In this document: positions 1 through 11,175 of the stretch, piece by piece
How the letters are laid out: each line of letters opens with the position of its first letter
How positions within the stretch are numbered: position 1 is the first letter of the stretch
Assembly (NCBI RefSeq): GCF_027244095.1
Contig: NC_069662.1
Location: 11,434,501 to 11,498,500 of the forward strand
From: Hemicordylus capensis
Lineage: Eukaryota > Chordata > Lepidosauria > Squamata > Cordylidae
Length of the DNA: 64,000 nucleotides
Direction: 5' to 3'
Notes under the pieces: model-generated
Database searches by the model: none
Told to the model about the DNA's origin: nothing
Seen by the model: only the letters and a program-made list of their open reading frames with translations
Program-made: the position numbers and the translations under genes

Positions 1-961
1 GAAGATATATCCAAGACTTGGTTAGATGTCTTTCCATGGCACATTATTTGCGACTTGTTATCAAGAGGTGCCGCAGACTTTATACATGCACAACATGTGC
101 ACTTCTACTGAGCTTTGGTTCCTAAGCCGTCTTGAAAGATGCTCTTCTAACAAATCTTTAAAATCTGCAAAAGTATGTGTCAACACAGCCTGACTAGTTC
201 AACTGTTCTTAGTGTTAGAAAGCTGACAGCATGCTGATCATTTTCTCCTTGTGCGTCCTCATAATATACTACTGTAAACAACTGAAGATTTTGTCAGACA
301 AAGACTGCATCTCCTCCATGGGGGCTCTGTTCTGATCCCTTCAGAGCTTTCCTCTCTGGATCATTAACAGTGCGTTTGTTACTTTAACCTCTTGGGTCTC
401 AATCACTTCATGTATAGCAATATGGGGAGGGGAAGTTTTTTGAGTTGTTAAACACAGAAAGTTAAAATGAAGAAAACCGTGCGACATATTTAAACCAATT
501 TAAACACAAACCAAGAATATCCATCCTCTATGATTATATGGTATGCAAACTGAGCTTATTTTCATGTATTTCCTTAATTTTGCATCTTGTACTTTGTTTC
601 CGTGATTCATGTTTCAAATAATTCACAATTTCTTGACATGAGGGGAAATAATTTAATATTCATTGCTTTCATTTGTATTCTAAGTGCCTCCCGACATTGA
701 AAATTTTGGTTTGGGACAAAAGTAGACAAGATACATTGACAAAGGTGTGTAGGAGCATGTTTGCCACTACATCTGTATCAACAGGTAGAATGGGAGTGTG
801 ATTTAATGCGCATTGTTGTTGGGTGAGAAAGTGAAACTGAAACCTCCCATCGCTCACATTATTCTGCACCAAGGGGCTCTGCCAGCTCCCTGACCAACCA
901 ATTGGCTGCTCCCCAAAGGGTTGCTCTAATTGTAGTCAGAGACCTCCCTCAATGATTCATT
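1..961. other. No gene recognised
   Basis: AT-rich non-coding sequence. There is a 67-codon minus-strand open frame at 669-872, but I cannot tie it to a family with confidence. No SINE, LINE or terminal inverted repeat was recognised here. Confidence 0.5.
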
Positions 962-1311
962 GGGCTGTGGCCATGGTCATCACCAATGTACTATTAGACT
1001 ATAGCCAGTCTTCACCAATCAATTATTGGACTATAGCTATGGTCTTCACGAATGCATCATAGACTATAGTGGGGCTTCACCAGCTAAGCACTGCGCTATG
1101 TTCTGGGACTTCACCAATTCTTAGACTGTAGCCACAGACTTCACCAGTGCACCACTGGACTATAGCTGAGCTTCACCAGTTGGATGTTGGACTGTAGCCT
1201 AGATGTCACCAGTGCACCACAGGACTATAGCTGAGCTTCACCAATTATTCAACTATAGCTACGGAATTCACCAATGCACCACCAGACTATAGTCAAAGGC
1301 TTCACCAACAC
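962..1311. repeat. Degenerate ~33-bp minisatellite
   Basis: About ten or eleven diverged tandem copies of a 30-36 bp unit. Each copy carries GACTATAGC followed about 8-12 bp later by TTCACCA(A/G)T and then a variable stretch such as GCACCACTGG. Copies differ by substitutions and small indels, so the array is old. Many units contain CCAAT, and the array stops directly before a TATAAAA sequence at about 1313-1321. Confidence 0.85.
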
Positions 1312-2049
1312 ATATAAAAACCTGCAGGGATTATGCAGCCCCCTTCCGTTAGAAGCCCAAGGATGAGCAGTTAGGTTATGGGGGCCCCAACCAATGGTTG
1401 AGTGAGGAGACACCAGACCAGGTGTGTCTTTTGTATTTTTACTTGAGAGTTAGAGTCAGGATTACAGAAAGGGAAAGATCCTGGCAGGCAAAACTAATAC
1501 TTCTAACATGATTATAAGCAGGGGTGCAGAGGGGGAAGAAGGGGAAGGGAAAGGCAGGGAGAAGTGGAAGGTTTGTTACCATGATGCAGGGAACCAGTAA
1601 ATAGCCAGTTCCCTGGTTCTCCTGACTATCCAGTTGCTGGAGTGGGATGAAAAGATGGGTGTGCGCGAAGCTAGGGTGAGTGTTGGAGAGGGTGAAGACG
1701 TGTCTTCTGGACTGCCCTCTGATAGACTGCCCCGTATTCCAAAGTCTTTGCCTTTGTTGGTCTTTAGGAGTGGTCAGTTCCCATGTCCGTCAGGAGTATA
1801 AACATTTCATCCTTGACATCAACCTTCAGGATTTTGGTCTCAGAAGCTGTTGTTCTCCCATCCTCACCCTCCAGTTCAGATATTGTGAGATCTCCACATT
1901 ACGGTTCTTATCTCTTGCACCTTATGGCTTGATACAGGATGTTTCAAATAGTTGTTGCCATCTTCTCTTGCCCTCATCTTTGGCCTTGATTAATAAGCAC
2001 CACCTAGGGACTTTTTTGTATAGGGCGGTAAGCAATATGTAAGCAATAA
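1312..2049. other. TATA-like site and unassigned sequence
   Basis: A TATAAAA-like box lies at 1313-1321, right after the CCAAT-rich array. The sequence downstream to about 2040 contains a purine-rich stretch (1505-1575) and no recognisable protein. The layout resembles a promoter or the U3 part of an old LTR, but no LTR ends were identified, so it stays unassigned. Confidence 0.3.
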
Positions 2050-2061
2050 TACATACATACA

Positions 2062-2091
<30 letters not shown>
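2050..2091. repeat. (ACAT)n microsatellite
   Basis: About ten uninterrupted tandem copies of a 4-bp unit (ATAC/ACAT). Confidence 0.95.
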
Positions 2092-2092
<1 letters not shown>

Positions 2093-2325
2093 GCAATAGA
2101 TGTCAAAACAATTGTTGCTTTCCTTCCTGCCCCTTGACCATTTTCAATCTCTCATGGATATTGTTTTGGGAGGGGAAAACCAGGTGTAGAGGTGAGTTGG
2201 GATATGGATACATTAGGGCTCTTTTCTTATACAGAATGTGACTGCCAGGGCCTTGAGAATTGCAACAAGAGTATACACACAAGGGTAACTGAATTTCTCC
2301 TAAGCTAATAGAATATACCATATTC

Positions 2326-2679
2326 ATTCATTCATTTTATTACATTTTTATACCACCCCATCCAAAGATTCTGGGCGGTTCACAACAATTAAAACACAAA
2401 AACAAACACCATTTAAAACAAACATTAAAACAATATAAAAACAAATTTTAAACAGTTCAGAATAGTTTAAAACCAATTAAGATACTTAAAAACAATTTTA
2501 AAACTTTGGAAGTCCAGGCCAAACATGTAAGTCTTGAGGGCTCTCTTGAAGGCCAACGATGAGTCCAAACTACGGACACCTGCTGGGAGTGCATTCTATA
2601 GACTAGGAGTTGTTCTCTCTCCTTCTGGTGGATTTCAGTCAAGCCTGTTCATTCCTCCCTTGTTAAGCTGGCCTAGAAA
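2326..2679 (-). mobile_element. L2-like LINE 3' fragment
   Basis: On the minus strand this ends in the tail seen many times in this window (CCGCCCAGA.TCTTTGGATGGGG then TATAAAAATGTAATAAA). The upstream minus-strand part is the eroded C-terminal coding/3'-UTR region typical of squamate L2-like LINE remnants. It is cut at its 5' side by the hAT element starting at 2688. Confidence 0.6.
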
Positions 2680-2975
2680 GACTGTAGTAGGGATGTGCGG
2701 AACATCCAACGGTGAAACATTCCAACTCGAAACGGGCATTTTGGATGCCTATTTTTCCCTTGCTGATTGGTTTTCTGGCACTGGCTTCTGATTGGCTTGT
2801 GATCTTGATTGGCTTGTTACAATACAAATCAAGTGTTGTCATAAGCAATTGCCCCCCCCCCCATTGGCTTGGGAAGAAGGTGAGAGGGGAAAACACTTCT
2901 GGGGGGATTTCAAGATGTATTCAAAGGGACTGTGAGACGGAGAAATCCCTTATAGTCTCTTGAAGAAGAAATATC

Positions 2976-3099
2976 AGGAGAAGGAGAAGGAGAAGGAGAA
3001 GGAGAAGGAGAAGGAGAAGGAGAAGGAGAAGGAGAAGGAGAAGGAGAAGGAGAAGGAGAAGGAGAAGGAGAAGGAGAAGGAGAAGGAGAAGGAGAAGGA
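2976..3099. repeat. (GGAGAA)n hexanucleotide array
   Basis: About 20 perfect copies of the 6-bp unit GGAGAA, pure purine on the plus strand. It yields long low-complexity open frames on both strands (Lys-Glu, Ser-Pro and Phe-Ser repeats), which are artefacts of the repeat and not genes. Confidence 0.97.
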
Positions 3100-4286
3100 A
3101 TCAAAGAAGGTTTCTTCATGGGAATGCTGGAAGACTCCAAGGAGGAGCTGGAGGAGGGGACTGAGGTTACAGTAGAGGAGGGAGGGCAAGGACGAGGAGT
3201 TGCAAAGTAGAGTGGGTCTGACGCACAGGGAGTTGAAAATGAGTTAGAGCTGGGTGAGGCAGCTCTTGTGGAGGAGGCGCAACTGGTCTCAGCTGTGGAG
3301 AGGCATCGGTCCAAGAGACAGCAAGAGTTAAGGAACCACATGTGTAGAACAAGAGGGAAAGCTGCTGACTCAAGAACTCTTGATTAACAGCACCAAGGGT
3401 CAGCCTATTTAAGATGACTGCACCACAGCTACCCTGCCGATAGCAACGTCAATTTCCTGTGAGCTAATCAGCTGTGTTCGTGTATTGCCTTGACCAAGTT
3501 TGGACCCTGGAATGTGTTGACCTTGCCCGTGGACTTTGATTTGGACTCTGTTGGATTGATTGGATTTGACTCAGACTGAACCTGGTTTCGAGAATTTCTT
3601 CCTGTAAGACTTTGCTCTAGTTTTACTGGATTTCAGACTGACAAAGGCAGAGCCTGGTGCAGCCCTCAATCCCCCACAGCCCCCACCGGCTCTGTGGCAG
3701 AGCTGGCAGTTGTGCGGGTGGCCGATCCAGCTGCCTAGGGCTCCATTGCCGATCGTCTGTGGGGAGAGCGGACTAAGCCCAATCTCCCCGCAGACCTCAC
3801 TGAGGTGATTCACAGCAATCGTGTGAAGCGCCTCAAAGAAAGAGGGAGGGAGCGAGGGAGGATCTAATCAGAACTTCCCATGAGGAAAATAGGCTAAAAA
3901 TGCAGGCAGGCAGAGACTTCTGCTTTCCTCTCTTGCCCTCCCATGTCACATTTTAAATTCTAGCCTCCTCTCACATTCTCTGAAACAGGGGTATTTCTTC
4001 CATTAGGCAAGATCAGGTAGTTTTTGCTGTCCCGCTGGGAAGCAAAATGCTCCTGCCACCTCATCTACCTCCCTCTGCCACCCAGAACCCTGGCAGCAAT
4101 TCTCCACTGAATGGTACCACTCAATTTGGAAAACAGCAGCTCCTCCTCTGCCTCCACTCCCACTCTGGGAAAAGGCTGAGTTAGGTGAAGGAAGCAGAAG
4201 AAAGGAGACAGAAGCCAGAAACTTGGAAATGTTCTAAGCCAAAGACCTAGTCTTTGGGCTCAGACACTTCTTCCTTCTTTTTTAAA

Positions 4287-4498
4287 AAACATTTATATCC
4301 CACTCTTCCTCCAAGGAGCCCAGAGCGATGTACTACATACTTAAGTTTCTCTTTCACAACAACCCTGTGAAGTAGGTTAGGCTGAGAGAGAAGTGACTGG
4401 CCCAGAGTCACCCAGCTCGTTTCATGGCTGAATGGGGATTTGAACTCGGGTCTCCCCGGTCCTCGTCTAGCACTCTAACCACTACACCATGCTGGCTC
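4287..4498 (-). mobile_element. Sauria-type SINE
   Basis: Read on the minus strand it starts with a tRNA-like head (TGGTGTAGTGGTTAGAGTG, then B box GAGTTCAAATCC). It continues through CTGGGTGACTCTGGGCCAGTC and CACAGGGTTGTTGTGA and ends with the BovB-like tail CTCCTTGGAGGAAGAGTGG. This order is that of the squamate Sauria SINE. It lies inside the 2688-6123 hAT element. Confidence 0.88.
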
Positions 4499-4964
4499 TC
4501 TTCTGCTCCCTTCAGGCTGGGAGTGGAGGAGGGGGGATGGAGGCGGCTGAGGATGACCCTGGCTCATTTGCTGCTGGGTGCATTGGCATAGCTACAGCAT
4601 TGCCCAGTAGTGGATATGCTTGCTTGCCAACAACTACCAGTGGTGACAGCTGCACGGCCCTCCACTCCTCCTGCCTCCTGTTTGCTTTCATACTCTTGCC
4701 TGCAATAACCATGCCCAGGCTTGCATAATATGTTTTCTTTCCTTTCATTCTATCCATTCTAGTTTGCCATAGCAAATACATTTTGGCTTCTATTTCAGCT
4801 CTTTTATTTGGGGATGTAAGTTAGAACCCCAGAGACCCCACAGCCTTGATGATCAATTTACCCATCAATGGAGTTGATTCCCTAACAGCTTAAGTTCTAG
4901 GATTTTTTTCAAGTGTTTAGGCTCTTTGGTGTCTAATAACCTTTCCTCATAATGAATCCCTTTG

Positions 4965-5560
4965 AGGATTCATTACACACCAAAGAGTCTAAACACCTCA
5001 AAAATTCCTAAAATATAAACTGAGTTCCCAGTGGCTTGTGGGTTGCAGGGTAGTTGTAACATGGGATGCCACTAATTCTCCACCCTCACCTGCAAAGCAG
5101 TGGGGTCAAAATGAACAGAAGAAATTAAGGTGTGTAATGAAGACACCAAAGAATCTAAACACTTCAAAAATACCTAAAAAATAAACTGAGTACCCCAGTG
5201 TGTGGGTGTGTTGGGGGTGGGGGTGGGGTGTATGACACATGACAGTTGACAGTTGGCACTGTCCAATGATAGTCAAAATGAACAGAAGAAATGAAGCTGT
5301 ATAATGAATCCTCACAAGGATTCATTATGAGGAAAAGTTATTAGATACCAAAGAATCTAAACATTTCAATATTCCTAAAGACTAAAATGAGTCCCCCACT
5401 GCCTTGCAGGTGGTGGGTGGGGTGTAGTTGGCACATGGCAGTTGACAGTTGGCACTGTCCAGTGATAGTCAAAATGAACATAAGAAATGAAGGTGTGCAA
5501 TGACTCCCCATAGGGATCCATTATGAGGAAAAGTTATTATACACCAAAGAATCCAAACAC
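4965..5560. repeat. ~190-bp tandem repeat, about three units
   Basis: Starts near 4971, 5147, 5345 and 5538 share CACCAAAGAATCTAAACA followed by ATTCCTAAA and TCAAAATGAACA..AGAAAT. The repeat unit is therefore about 175-195 bp. The units also contain short self-complementary parts around TCATTATGAGGAAAAG. They form the inner part of the 2688-6123 hAT composite. Confidence 0.75.
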
Positions 5561-5574
5561 TTGAAAAATAATGA

Positions 5575-6010
5575 CTGCACATTTTGCTCCATAATTCCAC
5601 TTCTACAAGTTTCAAGTGTCTGGGCCATAGGGAGCAATGGGGAAACTCACAGCACCCCATTGTTCCCCATGGGTAGTTCCTAGGGACAGCAAGGTTGGTT
5701 GTGTGGTACGGCATGATGGGTGCTACCTACCAACCAAACCAGAAAAGAAATGGGCAAGTGTGTGATTTTAAACAGTTTTTTAACCTTTCCCCCAAACCTT
5801 TCCCCACAGGGGATTTTGGGGGAAAGTTAAAAAATTCTTTAAAATCACCTGTTGGCCATCCCCCCCCCCGGGTTGGGTGGTAGGTAGCATCCATCATGCC
5901 CTACCGCCCAACCCACTCTGGTGCCCCTAGGAGCTACACATGGAGAACAATGGGGTGTTGCGAGTTTCCCCATTGCTCCCTATGGCCCAAACACTTGAAA
6001 CGTCTCAGAT
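5575..6010. repeat. Long imperfect palindrome inside the hAT composite
   Basis: The left arm (from CAAGTTTCAAGTGTCTGGGC near 5605, through the GGTGCTACCTACCAACC part near 5718) is mirrored by the right arm (GGTTGGGTGGTAGGTAGCAT near 5870 to ACACTTGAAACGTC near 5990). The centre is near 5800. Such foldback structure is shared with the element at 32218-34067. Confidence 0.7.
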
Positions 6011-6189
6011 TTGTTCCATTGAAACAAGCCATCAGACCAGTTGTTTCAACGGAACATTTCGGCCATTTGCGTTTCATTGCAAGCTTGAAACAGAACACAA
6101 AATCTGTTTCATGCACATTCCTAGACTATAGACTGTAACATCCAAATTTCTGCATGCACATATGTGCTTAGAGTTCTTTCCACTTTAAT

Positions 6190-6490
6190 CCCTGTTGGCA
6201 TCAAATAACCCTGTGAAGTGGGCTAAGTGAAGAGAGTGTCGTGCTTTATGCCACTGAGCAAATTAGATGTCTGAGGAAGGATTTGAACTTGAGTCTCTTA
6301 TCTCCAAGCATTTATCTTTTCAACATTCTAGCAATTGGAATTTGTTTGTTTGTTTAATGTATTTGCATACCGCCCCAAATTCACATCTCTGGGTGGTTTA
6401 CAATAAAAACAGTTTCAATTAAAACAGAATCCAAACATTAAAACATGAAAACAACTTACAGTTTAACACAATGTCAAAATGGTTAATATC
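6190..6490 (-). mobile_element. Degraded tRNA-SINE and L2-like tail
   Basis: 6190-6335 on the minus strand keeps a B-box-like GACTCAAGTTCAAATCC and a CACAGGGTTATTTGATG stretch, suggesting an old MIR/Sauria-like SINE. 6345-6490 is a separate minus-strand L2-like tail (ACCACCCAGAGATGTGAATT, then GGGGCGGTATGCAAATACATT). Confidence 0.5.
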
Positions 6491-7262
6491 TATAGAGTAC
6501 TATTTTGGACTTGCTCCATCATGGAAAAAACCAGGTCCTGAAAACAAAATAATAATCTAACAAGTAGAAATATTCTAACCCAGCCTTCTTCCTGCCATGC
6601 TAGTTTTCTACCAGCAGGGAGGGCTTTGTTTTTTCAATGGTTTTATGTAATGGAGCATTCAAAAATGTAATTTCCCTACCTGCAGCATGAAGGGGAAGAG
6701 TCAATTCAACCATCTTAGGATTCTGCTATGCCTTTCCCACCTCATTCTGATATTATAAGTAGATAAAAGCCCCATTCGCACATAACACAATACCGGAGTT
6801 TAAGGGGCTGCGGTTCAAAAAATTTTTGTGTCTGAATGCAGGCAACCGCAGTTTGGACCCCAAACACTTCAGATTCTACCTGAATCGATTCATGATCAAA
6901 TCCATTTGCCCGTACCTAATAGGTATAGATTAGGCCCTAAAGTTTAAACTCTTTTTGATTGATTTTAAAAGCAATACTATGGACTTCCCCAACTCAATAT
7001 TTTTTCATCTTGTTTTTCTCTAAAAGTTCCAAATTGCACTCCACCAATAACTGGCAATGGTGAAAAAAGTATTCAAAATGGAGCACACATTCATATTTTT
7101 GCATAGAATTAGGAGCTAGGCACATGAGCTTGTCTTTTACCAATTGTCTCTTCTGTTCCAGAATATTTCATCTCACACGAGTAGATAGCAGGTCTCATTT
7201 CCTCCAGAAGATACACACAGGGACATGGAAACACACAAAGAGACAGTGTTATTCACTTCAAC
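6491..7262. other. No gene recognised
   Basis: Non-coding sequence without a recognisable repeat family or long open frame. Confidence 0.5.
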
Positions 7263-7470
7263 TTGCATAGGAATATCAGAAACTGTCTTATGCCAAGTCA
7301 AGCCATTGATCCATTTAGCTCAGTATTGTCTGACTGGCAGGAACTCTCCAAGGTTGCAGGCAGTAGTCCCTCCAAGCTCTACCTGTAGATGATTCACCCT
7401 GCTCTGCTGCATGGAACAGGGCTGGTTGTGTGGGACCATGCTCTATGCTCCCATGGTTTATGACCTATGC
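7263..7470 (-). mobile_element. Partial SINE (same family as 39433 and 52216)
   Basis: The minus strand matches the 3' half of that SINE: GCCTGCAACCTTGGAGAGTTC, CCAGTCAGACAATACTGAGC and a final CTTCCTATGTTCCTATG-like end, here diverged (CTGATATTCCTAT). The 5' head is lost or diverged. Confidence 0.55.
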
Positions 7471-7663
7471 TCCCATTGAGCAACTAATGATAGTCTGGGG
7501 GGAAGGCAAGATTTGGGAATGACCTGGTAGGTCATGTGAATGGCCTTGGTCTCCTTGGATGTTCAAGTACAATCTTCCCAGCAAGGCAGATAGCTAGGCC
7601 TGGAAAGACCATATTCAATGGCGCTATCTGTGGCCCACCCTGAGAAAAAGCCAAGAGTGGGGT

Positions 7664-7735
7664 TATAATTACATTATTACATTATTACATTATTTATTTA
7701 TATTTTATACCACCCCATCCAAAGGCTCTGACCTC
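7664..7735 (-). mobile_element. L2-like LINE tail fragment
   Basis: Short minus-strand tail (AGCCTTTGGATGGGGTGGTA then TATAAATAAATAATGTAAT), the same end as other L2-like copies here. Confidence 0.5.
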
Positions 7736-7935
7736 AAATTTGACCTCAGCATACTATATCACCATGTAGATGTGGCTGAGGGACAGAATGCCAACCCCCC
7801 AAAGCTCCTAGGTGAATGTCATGACTAACCAGAGACTTGACCTCCTATAGACAAACCCAACAGTTATACCACTCTGGTGCAGTAGTAACTGCATAAAAAG
7901 GCACTCCTGGGCAGCATCCCAGACCAATACTCAAC

Positions 7936-8910
7936 TTAACTTTTGTGTTTAAATCCCTGTCTTTGCAGCACCTTGGCCACCGCCCCATGGACATCCTTGT
8001 TCCGCAGGGTGTAAATGATAGGGTTGAGCAGAGGAGTGACCACAATGTAAAAGACAGCAATTTGCTTGTCATGGTCGGGAGCTGTGCCTGTCCGAGGCTT
8101 CATATACATTGAGATGGCAGTGCCATAGAACATGGTGACGACCACCAGGTGGGAAGCACACGTGGAGAAGGCCTTGTGTTGCCTGGCAGTTGACCGCATT
8201 TTTAACACAGAGGACAGAATGAGCACGTAGGAAGTCAGGACAACCAAAACAGGAAGCAGGAGGCCCAACACAGATCCCCCCCAAATCATAGCTTCCATGA
8301 GGCGTGTGTCAGCACATGAGAGTTTCAAAACCAGCGGGAGCTCACAGCAGAAGTGGTTGATGTGGTTGGGACCACAGAATGGAAGGCGAAGTGTGCTGCC
8401 AACGTTGATCCCAGAAATGAGGAAGCCACCTGCCCAAGAGACTGAGGTGAGCTGTAGTTGGCGCCACCTGCCCATGGAAATGGCATAGTGCAGAGGATGG
8501 CAGATGGCCAAGTAGCGGTCATAAGCCATTACGGCCAGCAGAATGCATTCGGTGCCACCCAAGGCCAAGGCAATATACATCTGGACGGCACAACGGAAGA
8601 AGGAGATGGCTCCATTTCCAGACAGGAGGTGAATCATCATCTGGGGGAAAGTGCTGGTGACATAACAGATCTCCAGACATGACAGGTGTGTCAGGAAGAA
8701 GTACATGGGCGTGTGGAGGGAGGAGTCGATCCACACTAGCATGATGATCATCAGGTTCCCCATAACAGTGAGCAAGTAGATGATGAGGATGACCACAAAG
8801 AGCAGAATCTGCATCTCTCGATCACTGGAGAGTCCCACCAAAATAAACTCTGTGATGGAAGTGAGATTCGCAGTCCCTGTCCTAACCTTCTGCCTGAGAA
8901 GAGTAAACAA
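7936..8910 (-). CDS. Olfactory receptor, class II, divergent subfamily (OR1)
   Basis: Odorant-binding seven-helix GPCR expected in olfactory neuron cilia, signalling through G-olf. The 324-codon frame is open throughout and has the OR hallmarks: N-glycosylation site NLT before TM1, GN in TM1, PMYFFLTHLS, MAYDRYLAIC at the end of TM3, KAFSTCASHL before TM6 and PLLNPIIYTLRNKD in TM7. The listed start ATG (MFTLL) precedes a strong splice acceptor (TTTACTCTTCTCAG, exon from 8893). The mature protein may therefore begin in an upstream exon that I could not locate. It is clearly more distant from the other ORs here (SSDREMQ instead of SHRRTQ near residue 28) and is OR2/OR13-like by feel. It has no frameshift or stop and is likely functional. 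Confidence 0.93.
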   Translation of the reverse strand: MFTLLRQKVRTGTANLTSITEFILVGLSSDREMQILLFVVILIIYLLTVMGNLMIIMLVWIDSSLHTPMYFFLTHLSCLEICYVTSTFPQMMIHLLSGNGAISFFRCAVQMYIALALGGTECILLAVMAYDRYLAICHPLHYAISMGRWRQLQLTSVSWAGGFLISGINVGSTLRLPFCGPNHINHFCCELPLVLKLSCADTRLMEAMIWGGSVLGLLLPVLVVLTSYVLILSSVLKMRSTARQHKAFSTCASHLVVVTMFYGTAISMYMKPRTGTAPDHDKQIAVFYIVVTPLLNPIIYTLRNKDVHGAVAKVLQRQGFKHKS

Positions 8911-10436
8911 TGAGAAACAATTTCTCCGTATAGGTCTCTTTTACAGTACAAAATATAAGTTGTATTTTTCTTTCTGCAATGCCAAACTAAAACCAACCCA
9001 TCAACCAACATCACCAAAGAGCTGCCAAACTCACAACTTGATTCTCTAGTTTTCCATTCTCTAAATACACCTCTTGTATCCCTAATTGTGAGGGGCACCC
9101 TCTACCACATCTTTAGGTGTTGCGGGTTTCACCTTTTTAAAAATTCCTATTTTATTGATAATTGTTTCGACATATTTGTTTGTTATTCACTTTGAAGGTC
9201 AAGTTGGATTATATGGCAGGGTTGTTTATGTAATATTACCCATTACCATTGCAATTTTTTAAATTTTCTTTTGACCATGCCCTGGTACATTCATAACACT
9301 TAACCCAAGTTATCATTATCAGCAGCATCAGCATTTATTGTTATCATTATTGTTATCGTTGTTGTTGTTAAATGTCCTGGACTGTGACTCTAGGCAACAA
9401 CCTGTATGTGTGCACAGACAAGGAAAATGCACAAGTGTGTGTGGTAGCAGTGCATGCTATGCTCACAAATGACACTCACATCCCATTGTACAGTTCTGGA
9501 TTTTCCTTTTTAAAAAGCCTTGCTACCCTGTTTTGGTGTGGGTGCATTTCATCAATCCATTCATTAATTACGTCCGCCAGAAGCCAGAGAGCAAAGTTGC
9601 TTAAAAGACCTTTAACTGGGCTAGAGTCCCAGCATTATTACTAATTGCTGATTAGGAGTCAATACATTTATGAGGCATTAAAGAAATTAACATAGGCGAA
9701 GAAAAGTCCCCATCCGTAAATTACAATCTGAAAATGGGTCCCATGTCAAAAGGAAATTCAGAGAGAGAGAGGAAATAAAAATATCAGAATAATCAAGAGT
9801 TCCATTTACTTGAAGGTTGCTAAGATGGTAATTACCAAGGGCTACATATGTCCCAGAAGATATAGAAGCTGTGCACTGCTACTATAATTTTTTTTTTTTT
9901 TAATCAACTCTCTGAAAACTAGCAGCAGAAGGCTGCCCGATTTGGTCAAAGTAACAGGATGGAGGTCTTTTTAAATTAAGTATATTTATTTTTAACATAC
10001 AAAATTACAGACATAACTTCAAAAACTGAATAGTAAAGAAGGGGAGAACAAATTAAACTCTTCAGATAAAGATGTAAAATTACATCAACAAAAATAAACA
10101 GTTCTTTAACACTCCAATATTTATTTCATCCCAGTTTTGAACTAATACTGATTCAAACTCAGTTCTCAAGATCAGACTCCATGATAACATAATTTAAATT
10201 GGTCACGGAGGCATTTATATTTATATCAATATGTATGCTGTAATTCTGCTTCCAGTATTAAACAAGAAGTTTCTACTGTTCACTAAACCTAGATCTTAAC
10301 TGCTTTCCATCTCTTAACCTTATAAGTTCATGGTGGAGGTCTTTTTCATCCTTTCCTTTCCTCCAGGGGGAAGAATATGGGGCCCACAAACCACTTCCAA
10401 CCTACCAAAACAGTTTGCACAAGGCGGGCGAATTTA
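8911..10436. other. No gene recognised; upstream flank of OR1
   Basis: AT-rich non-coding sequence with a GTT/ATT-rich simple stretch near 9320-9370 and a T-run near 9890-9902. No convincing first exon for OR1 was found by eye. Confidence 0.5.
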
Positions 10437-10441
10437 ATAAC

Positions 10442-10507
10442 TTATGTTATGTTATGTTATGTTATGTTATGTTATGTTATGTTATGTTATGTTATGTTAT
10501 GTTATGT
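10442..10507. repeat. (TTATG)n pentanucleotide array
   Basis: About 13 perfect copies of a 5-bp unit. It sits at the 3' end of the minus-strand L2-like fragment that follows and probably grew from its tail. Confidence 0.95.
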
Positions 10508-11175
10508 ATACCACCCCAATTGTGTGTCTCTGGGCAATTCACAACATAAAACAAATTAAAACACGAATTAAAACATTTAAACCATTTAAACCACAATTAT
10601 AGTTAAAGGCTTGGGTGAATAAAGCTGTCAGAGACAGGGAAGATCTTATTTCAGCAGGGAGCACTTTTCAAAGTCTCAGGGCACCGAGAGAGATCCATCC
10701 CTGAGTGGCCACCAGACGAGCTGGTGGCAACCACAGATGGACTTCTCCAGACGCTCTCACAGGGTGATGGGGCTCATAGTGAAGAAGAAGTACTCTTAAA
10801 TACCCTGGGCCTCAGCTGTTTAGGGTTTTATAGGTTATAACCAGCACCTTGTATTTTGCCAAGAAATGTATTGGTAGCAAGTGTAGTTCTTTTACTATAT
10901 GAGTGATATGGTCTCTCTGAGATGACTCAGAGACCAGCCTGGCTGCTGCATTCTGTACCAACTGCAGTTTCTGTACAAAGGCAGCCCCACATAGAGTGCA
11001 TTGCAGTAGTCAGGTCTGCAGGTTACCGGCATATGTACTACTGTTCTGAGGTCGTTTATGTCAAGAAATGGACATCGCTGGCAAATCAGCCAAAGCTGAT
11101 AGAAAGCATCTCTGACCAGTGCCATCTTTTCAAAATGAAATGTGCCCACCATGCTAGTGACTCAAGTAACATCCA
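10508..11175 (-). mobile_element. L2-like LINE 3' region
   Basis: Minus-strand fragment of about 670 bp. The same family occurs at 60850-61225 (shared parts: AAGCTTGGGTGAATAAA, CTTATTTCAGC.GG.AGCAC, CCGTCCCTGAGT.GCCACCAGAC, TGTTTAGGG.TTTAT). The minus reading of the 60850 copy gives RAFSVTTPRLWNVLPAEIR, a C-terminal motif of L2-type LINE proteins. Confidence 0.6.

Larger units (their letters stand above)
2688..6123. mobile_element. hAT-type composite DNA element, ~3.4 kb
   Basis: The left end TAGGGATGTGC and right end GCACATTCCTA form terminal inverted repeats. They are flanked by 8-bp direct repeats GACTGTAG (2680-2687) and GACTATAG (6124-6131), which is the hAT signature. No transposase is visible. 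The interior holds a (GGAGAA)n array, a Sauria-type SINE, three ~190-bp tandem units and a ~430-bp palindrome. The TIRs match those of the elements at 22328 and 32218, so it is a non-autonomous relative that has gathered other repeats. Confidence 0.7.

Noticed and set aside
669-872. 67-codon minus-strand frame with a VDTDVV motif
   Set aside because: Faintly reminiscent of a DTDVVVLA motif of some mobile-element proteins, but one short match in eroded sequence is not enough.
2910-3341. 143-codon minus-strand frame with Ser-Pro repeats, and Lys-Glu and Phe-Ser frames nearby
   Set aside because: All are translations of the (GGAGAA)n array and have no other domain.
10442-10507. Tandem array as CRISPR or telomeric repeat
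   Set aside because: Simple pentanucleotide without spacers, next to a LINE tail.
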